Assembly (NCBI GenBank): GCA_019634195.1
Contig: JAHQVV010000185.1
Span: 1-42,666, forward strand
Source: Phycisphaeraceae bacterium
GTDB lineage: Bacteria > Planctomycetota > Phycisphaerae > Phycisphaerales > Phycisphaeraceae
Length of the DNA: 42,666 nucleotides
Direction: 5' to 3'
In this document: positions 39,243 to 42,666 of the stretch, piece after piece
Position numbering within the stretch: the first letter of the stretch is position 1
Layout: every line of letters starts with the position of its first letter
The notes under the pieces: model-generated
What the model saw: only the letters and a program-made list of their open reading frames with translations
The model's database searches: none
Told to the model about the DNA's origin: nothing
Position numbers and translations under genes: made by a program

Positions 39243-40682
39243 ATGCCTGACCTCGACCCCACGACCGCTTGGACCGACACGACGACCCCGCTGGCGCTGG
39301 CCGGCAAACGCCTGCACTTCGTGGGCATCGGCGGGTGCGGGATGTCCGGGCTGGCACGGATGGCGGCGAAACAAGGCGCGACCTGCACCGGCACAGACAT
39401 GAGCGAGTCCGACACGGTCGCGACCTTGCGCGAGTCTGGTATTGCCGTGTCGCTGGATCAGAGCGGGGCCGCCCTTCCGGGGGCTGACGAGCTAGACATG
39501 CTCGTCATCAGCGCCGCGATCAAGCCGACGCACCCCGAGGTCGTCGAGGCGACCCGGCGCGGTGCGGATGTGGTGAAGTACGCCCAGCTGCTCGGCCGGC
39601 TCATGGTCGGACGCGTCGGCGTTGCCGTCGCCGGGACGCACGGCAAGTCCACCACCACCTCCATCCTCAGCCACATCCTCATCCAGACCGGGCTGGACCC
39701 GTCTTTCATCGTCGGCGCCCACTGCGAGCAGATCGGCGGCGGCGTCCGCGTCAGCGAAAAGCAAGGCCCGGACGAGGTCCTCGTCGCCGAGGCCTGCGAG
39801 TACGACCGCAGCTTCCACAACTTTTACCCGACCCACGCGGCGGTCTTGAACGTCGAGGCCGACCACTTGGACCTGTATTCGTCGATCGATGAGATCGTCG
39901 AGGCGTTCAAGGTCTTCGCCAAGCGGGTGCCCGGCAACGGCTCGCTGCTGATCCATCACGAGTCGTCGCACCGCCTCGAGATATGCTCGGGTTTGGACGC
40001 GAAGATCGAGACGGTCGGCTTCATGCCCCAGGCCGACTGGCGCGTCGGCGTACGGATGGGCAACGTCCGCCTGCACCACAAGGACAAGCCCGTCTGCGAG
40101 TGGGTCAACCCCATGCCCGGCGACCACTTCGCCTACAACGCCGCCGTTGCCGCGATCACCGCGCGGCGGCTCGGCGCACCGTGGGACGGCATCGCCAAAG
40201 CCATCACGTCCTTCACCGGCCTTGATCGCCGCATGCAGACCCTGGGCCAGCGGTCCATCCCCGGCGGCTCCGTCACCGTCATCGACGACTACGGCCACCA
40301 CCCCACCGAGGTCGACACCACCCTCCGCGCCCTAAGCCAGCACCACGACCCCAAGCGGCTGATCTGCGTCTTCCAGCCGCACCAGCACTCGCGGACGCGC
40401 CACCTCATGGAGCAGTTCGCGACAAGCTTCACCGAGGCCGACATCGTGATCGTGCCGGAGATCTACTTCGTGCGCGACTCGGAGCAGGAGCGGCACGCCG
40501 TGACGTCGGGCCACCTGGTCGAACGCCTGCGCAGACAAGGCGTCACCGCGATGCACCTGCACCCCTTCGAAGCCATCGTCGAACAACTCGAACTCATCAC
40601 CCGCCCCGGCGACCTGGTCGTCACTATGGGCGCGGGGGATGTGTGGAAGATCGGGCGGGCGTACCTGGGCGAGGATTTCTAA
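39243..40682 (+). CDS. murC: UDP-N-acetylmuramate--L-alanine ligase
   Basis: The product is 479 residues. LHFVGIGGCGMSGLARMA (24-41) is the Rossmann UDP-binding start specific to MurC. VAGTHGKSTTTSIL (129-142) is the ATP loop. EACEYDRSFHNFYPTHAAVLNVEADHLDLY, the FTGLDRRMQ and DDYGHHPTEV blocks and VFQPHQHSRT follow. It adds L-Ala to UDP-MurNAc, the first amino acid of the peptidoglycan stem. The window thus supports a peptidoglycan-making cell. It stands alone here rather than in a dcw cluster. Confidence 0.95.
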   Translation: MPDLDPTTAWTDTTTPLALAGKRLHFVGIGGCGMSGLARMAAKQGATCTGTDMSESDTVATLRESGIAVSLDQSGAALPGADELDMLVISAAIKPTHPEVVEATRRGADVVKYAQLLGRLMVGRVGVAVAGTHGKSTTTSILSHILIQTGLDPSFIVGAHCEQIGGGVRVSEKQGPDEVLVAEACEYDRSFHNFYPTHAAVLNVEADHLDLYSSIDEIVEAFKVFAKRVPGNGSLLIHHESSHRLEICSGLDAKIETVGFMPQADWRVGVRMGNVRLHHKDKPVCEWVNPMPGDHFAYNAAVAAITARRLGAPWDGIAKAITSFTGLDRRMQTLGQRSIPGGSVTVIDDYGHHPTEVDTTLRALSQHHDPKRLICVFQPHQHSRTRHLMEQFATSFTEADIVIVPEIYFVRDSEQERHAVTSGHLVERLRRQGVTAMHLHPFEAIVEQLELITRPGDLVVTMGAGDVWKIGRAYLGEDF

Positions 40683-40690
40683 TTTATTGC

Positions 40691-41497
40691 TCACCGCCAC
40701 CGGTTGTGTATCAGAATCGTATTGGGCACGGTGGTCTCTGGAACAACGTGATACTTCTCAAGCCCCTGCAGGTAGAGGCCGGTCGAGGGGCCGCCGTCTA
40801 GATTCAGCACGCGATCAAATCCTTTAACGCCGAGTTTGTTGGGGTGCTGGGTCAAGATCTCGGACAGCTCGTATAGCGTGCATGGCGTCGTGGAGATGAA
40901 GACGATCTCGCCTGAACGTGTTTGGCCGATTGCGGTACGTTTGGCCTTTTTCAGGTCGTTCGACTTAATCCCCGCCTTGCCGCCCGGGTCAACGATGAAC
41001 GGCCCTGCCTGAATTGCGCTTTTGATGGAATCATCTGGCCGGTAGGAATCGCGTGGGATGAGCTGAACCCCCCCGTCCTTATCGATCACGAAGACTCCCG
41101 AGAGAGCGGGTTGCTTGCTGATCTCTGAAACTGTCTGCCCGTCTTTTACAACGAGGCCAACTGGCTGGAACGACGCATCGAAGTACCCCCCATTGATCAT
41201 CACGGCCGCGTCTTGCCGTGTTGCGATCGAGAGAAATTCTCTTGGGTTGGATGCCTGATTCAAGCTGCCAAAATCGATCGCAAGTTTGTTGTTTTCTGGA
41301 TTGCATCGAACAGCCGTGATCCTGACACCTACAGAATCCGGATGCTCAAACGCGGCAATCACCATTTCCACCTGGTCGGAAACGCGTTGGCGGTCGAGCT
41401 GTTCGCCTGACCATCGTTGTGTGCTCCAGAACCAGTAGCCAGTCCCCGCAATCAGCAGGACAACAGCGAGAAGCACGAAGACACGTATACGCGGCAT
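40691..41497 (-). CDS. Phosphodiester glycosidase (NAGPA/DUF2233) family protein
   Basis: The product is 268 residues with an N-terminal membrane anchor or signal (about 4-24). The family motifs are VMINGGYFDASFQPVGLVVKDGQ (about 98-120), KRTAIGQTRSGEIVFI (about 185-200) and RVLNLDGGPSTGLYLQG (about 229-245). The human relative uncovers mannose-6-phosphate by removing GlcNAc. Bacterial members act on exopolysaccharide or wall-linked sugar phosphodiesters. It is convergent with murC. The substrate is unknown. Confidence 0.85.
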   Translation of the reverse strand: MPRIRVFVLLAVVLLIAGTGYWFWSTQRWSGEQLDRQRVSDQVEMVIAAFEHPDSVGVRITAVRCNPENNKLAIDFGSLNQASNPREFLSIATRQDAAVMINGGYFDASFQPVGLVVKDGQTVSEISKQPALSGVFVIDKDGGVQLIPRDSYRPDDSIKSAIQAGPFIVDPGGKAGIKSNDLKKAKRTAIGQTRSGEIVFISTTPCTLYELSEILTQHPNKLGVKGFDRVLNLDGGPSTGLYLQGLEKYHVVPETTVPNTILIHNRWR

Positions 41498-41542
41498 GCT
41501 CGCAGTCTAGAGCATCTTGCGTCCTTGTTGACACGATGCCTT

Positions 41543-41678
41543 GGCTCCCTCTCCCTTTTAGGGAGAGGATTGGGGTGAGGGTCTGGCGTTGTCTTTACAA
41601 TGAAATACAGGACAAGCCGCGGTCTGCTTCATGCCCGACCCTCATCCCCCGCCTTCTCCCTAGAAGGGAGAAGGAGCC
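41543..41678. repeat. Compound palindromic repeat (CCCTCTCC/GGTGAGGGT type), copy 2
   Basis: The arms 41543-41583 and 41637-41678 are inverted relative to each other. Each has an internal CTCCCT..AGGGAG hairpin. The element matches the one at 12713-12843 in architecture and arm sequence. It lies upstream of the phosphodiester glycosidase gene. Confidence 0.8.
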
Positions 41679-41725
41679 CGAGCCATGCCAGAAAAGAGGC
41701 AAGAGGCTCTAATCAAGATTGCTGA

Positions 41726-42217
41726 CTAAGCAGATTGTTGGGCTCGATTACCTGGCCCCGCACGCACCGGGTGGTCATGCAACTCGGTGCCGCATTCCGG
41801 GCATTGATCGCTTTGCTTGTTCGCACGCAGGTCGTAGAAGCAGTTCGCGCAGTGCCCGGCCAGGACGAGTTTGCGCTGTTTCACGCCGTGGATCAGCCAG
41901 CGGATACATGCGGCGATGATCGCGACCACCAGCAGGTCCGCGAGCAGCGCGAACCATAGCGGCAGGAAGGCGTGCGCGAGGATCAGGCTTGCCGTAATCG
42001 GCCAGACGCTGAAGACGACGCAGAACACGCGCAGGACGCGGCGCTGCTCCTGCGGGGTCCACTTGTGCTTGAACCGGCTGCGCGGCAGGGTCGAGATCGT
42101 TACGCCTATCGCGACCTCGAACGTGATCACGCCTAAGAAGATCAGGCCCAGCGGGGCGAGCGTCACCAGCAGCGCGGGGTCTTTCAGGATCGCCAGGATG
42201 GGAGTCCACTCGTTCAC
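41726..42217 (-). CDS. Membrane protein with C-terminal zinc ribbon, hypothetical
   Basis: The product is 163 residues from GTG. Hydrophobic helices lie at about 14-42, 63-82 and 84-108. The C-terminal HCANCFYDLRANKQSDQCPECGTEL (about 120-144) is a CxxC/CxxC ribbon of the FYDLR type, frequent in planctomycete membrane proteins; a related ribbon is at the N-terminus of the 28319-29452 product. No function is known. Confidence 0.65.
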   Translation of the reverse strand: MNEWTPILAILKDPALLVTLAPLGLIFLGVITFEVAIGVTISTLPRSRFKHKWTPQEQRRVLRVFCVVFSVWPITASLILAHAFLPLWFALLADLLVVAIIAACIRWLIHGVKQRKLVLAGHCANCFYDLRANKQSDQCPECGTELHDHPVRAGPGNRAQQSA

Positions 42218-42245
42218 CGCGTCATCCTAGCGCACGCGTGCAGGG

Positions 42246-42301
42246 TTAGCCGGCGGGAGAACAACCACGGCGCATACCGGCGGGACAAGCCCGCCGGCTA
42301 A
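42246..42301. repeat. Palindromic repeat (TTAGCCGGCGGG type)
   Basis: A perfect 12-base inverted repeat (42246-42257 and 42290-42301) contains a tighter inner hairpin CCGGCGGG/CCCGCCGG (42277-42284 and 42290-42297). It is positioned directly after the DUF2007 gene, where it may terminate it. Confidence 0.75.
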
Positions 42302-42305
42302 CGGC

Positions 42306-42575
42306 TTACTCCGGCTCACCCACATCGACCTTGGACCAATCGATCTCGTCGCGAGAGTGGACGTACTCGTCCAGCAGGGCCTTAGCCTTCTCGAGGTCGC
42401 TCGCGTGGACAAGCACCTTGACCCGGCCCGGGGCCTCGGCGCGGAAGCCGGCGGTCAGGATCCCGGCGGGCTCGGCCTGGACGCCCTCTCGCTTGAGCTC
42501 GTCGGCGATCATCGTCGCCTCGACTTCGGTCGGGAAAAAGGCGAGCGTTACGATGTTGTCGTCGGTTTCTTGCAT
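42306..42575 (-). CDS. DUF2007 (putative signal-transducing) protein
   Basis: The product is 89 residues. VTLAFFPTEVEATMIADELKREGVQAEPAG and RVKVLVHASDLEKAKALLDEY are the DUF2007 core, a small alpha/beta ferredoxin-like fold. It is also found as a domain in larger signalling proteins. The function is unproven. Confidence 0.85.
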   Translation of the reverse strand: MQETDDNIVTLAFFPTEVEATMIADELKREGVQAEPAGILTAGFRAEAPGRVKVLVHASDLEKAKALLDEYVHSRDEIDWSKVDVGEPE

Positions 42576-42666
42576 GGCTGTATTGTCGCACGATAGCGCG
42601 GTGAAAACAATGGGCAGCCGTCGGGCAACCCCCCCACGGTCGAGCGTCGGGTGTGTGTTGCCCCTC

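Noticed and set aside
1-42666. CRISPR array
   Set aside because: The repeats found are inverted pairs with single copies of each arm orientation, not regularly spaced direct repeats, and no cas genes are present.

Overview
The window is GC-rich, densely coding bacterial DNA, most likely from a planctomycete of the Phycisphaerae type. The supporting features are PEP-CTERM-tailed secreted proteins, an FTLIELLVV prepilin with a C-terminal H-x9-DG motif, an ECF sigma gene overlapping a FecR/LamG gene, several small membrane proteins with zinc ribbons, murC, and a flagellin-glycosylation-like Maf gene. This lineage call is inferred from gene content; there is no rRNA to confirm it.

Layout. 0-6.8 kb: a TPR membrane protein whose 3' end is mirrored at the window edge, a small membrane peptide, a two-domain pyruvoyl-tetrahydropterin synthase, a GGQ release-factor-like protein, a large hybrid PAS histidine kinase and a degenerate HD-GYP protein. 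6.9-12.7 kb: a nonulosonate/flagellar-glycosylation-type cluster on the + strand. It holds a Maf/DUF115 protein, a nucleotidyltransferase fused to a cysteine-less radical-SAM-like domain with a SPASM-like tail, a CMP-sugar synthetase and a NeuC-type epimerase. No sialate-type synthase is in the window. 12.8-15 kb: small membrane and secreted proteins. 15.1-20.8 kb: ECF sigma, FecR/LamG anti-sigma-like protein, PEP-CTERM protein, prepilin and a PEP-CTERM sugar dehydrogenase, which look like one surface/secretion cassette.

21-26.4 kb: xerD overlapping a Cys-rich small ORF, an elongator tRNA-Met with its own promoter and terminator, an Hpt protein, an M16 homologue without its zinc motif, a stand-alone coaB, and a small AT-richer orphan gene. 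26.5-30.6 kb: a tightly coupled six-gene minus-strand operon (GbsR/MarR regulator, two membrane proteins, an SRPBCC protein, a DCC thiol oxidoreductase, a fatty-acid desaturase). Its promoter overlaps a nested inverted-repeat operator. 30.7-36 kb: Deg-type protease, zinc-ribbon protein, rdgB, small membrane protein, GH57 branching enzyme, then a ~650 bp C-rich stretch without a convincing gene. 36.2-42.6 kb: an esterase-like lipoprotein with Cys in the nucleophile position, a 5'-truncated EEP nuclease remnant, an ankyrin lipoprotein, murC, a phosphodiester glycosidase, a zinc-ribbon membrane protein and a DUF2007 protein.

The most striking non-gene signal is a set of compound palindromic repeats, each with long inverted arms, scattered between genes. 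They fall into several families with two members in the window. One member sits in frame inside the radical-SAM-like gene and is translated as a low-complexity insert.
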